From JBPEWY01 sp052032225 (lineage in GTDB: Bacteria; Bacteroidota; Bacteroidia; Flavobacteriales; Flavobacteriaceae), in contig JBPEWY010000036.1 in NCBI GenBank assembly GCA_052032225.1, positions 1-5,470 of the forward strand: a stretch of DNA of 5,470 bases, read 5' to 3'. The notes below the pieces were generated by a model. It ran no database searches, was not told the DNA's origin, and saw nothing but the letters and a program-made list of their open reading frames with translations. Shown here one piece after another: positions 5,397 to 5,470 of this stretch; the stretch's first letter is position 1; every line of letters starts with the position of its first letter. The position numbers and the translations under genes are program-made.

Positions 5397-5470
5397 GCGT
5401 TAGTGATTGAAGCGACATCCTTTTGCAAGCAAAAGATACAGCGTAAAGCACGGCGGGTTTTGCATGAGCA
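5397..5470 (+). ncRNA. Structured intergenic element, partial; possible flavobacterial RNA motif
   Basis: Starting 8 bp after the dinB stop, the DNA changes to a distinctive non-coding stretch: GCGTTAGTGATTGAAGCG (5397-5414), then a hairpin with arms CTTTTGC (5420-5426) and GCAAAAG (5429-5435). The stem can be extended by two A-T pairs if one C bulges. It continues with ACAGCGTAAAGCACGGCGGG (5438-5457). It is more GC-rich than the flanking DNA, contains no open frame and runs off the window. From memory, very similar sequence (a TTAG-GATTGAAGCG-ATCC head, a variable hairpin, then GATA-AGCG-AAAGC) recurs between genes in many Flavobacteriia. It could correspond to the described flavo-1 RNA motif, but I could not check this. 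A role as transcript 3' end is also possible. The strand is assumed. Confidence 0.5.

Noticed and set aside
5404..5414. TGATTGAAGCG resembles the 3' end of some CRISPR repeats
   Set aside because: It occurs once, with no second copy, no spacers and no cas genes in the window; the surrounding hairpin element explains it better.
1..5470. Mobile element, tRNA/rRNA, toxin-antitoxin, phage defence or secondary-metabolite system
   Set aside because: No transposase, integrase, terminal repeats, RNA gene folds or relevant protein families are seen; all genes are intact and housekeeping-like or of unknown function.

Overview
The window looks like ordinary chromosomal DNA from a member of the Bacteroidota, most likely a Flavobacteriia species. 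It is AT-rich. Ribosome binding sites are absent or weak. Four exact matches to the Bacteroidota -7 promoter box (TAnnTTTG) sit just upstream of start codons. The protein families also fit: flavobacterial-type CvpA and PheS, and lipoproteins with short Ser-Cys lipoboxes. Genus cannot be told from this sequence.

Layout, left to right. (1) Leftward: the N-terminal part of a lipoprotein gene (1-139, cut by the window edge), preceded by cvpA (174-677). (2) A 94-bp divergent spacer with a -7 box for each direction. (3) Rightward: a 118-residue conserved protein of unknown function (772-1128), pheS for the phenylalanyl-tRNA synthetase alpha chain (1170-2189), and a 131-residue unknown protein with a GTG start (2238-2633). 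(4) Converging on this by a single base, a tightly packed leftward three-gene operon: a Rossmann-fold NAD(P)-dependent oxidoreductase (4263-3601), a short CYTH/triphosphate-tunnel protein (3598-3131) and a YciI-domain lipoprotein (3129-2635). (5) Divergent from that operon across only 27 bp, dinB for DNA polymerase IV (4291-5388). (6) After dinB, the start of a structured intergenic element (5397-5470, running off the edge) with a perfect 7-bp hairpin. It resembles a dispersed intergenic element of flavobacterial genomes and may be an RNA.

The functions are mostly housekeeping: translation (PheS), translesion DNA synthesis (DinB), a membrane protein (CvpA) and envelope lipoproteins. I see no mobile element, CRISPR array, tRNA, rRNA, toxin-antitoxin pair or defence system. 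No gene is visibly broken, and there is no convincing new multi-gene system. The points most worth a second look are the structured element after dinB, the extremely compact dinB/oxidoreductase divergent promoter, the two uncharacterised proteins flanking pheS, and the oxidoreductase-CYTH-YciI operon.
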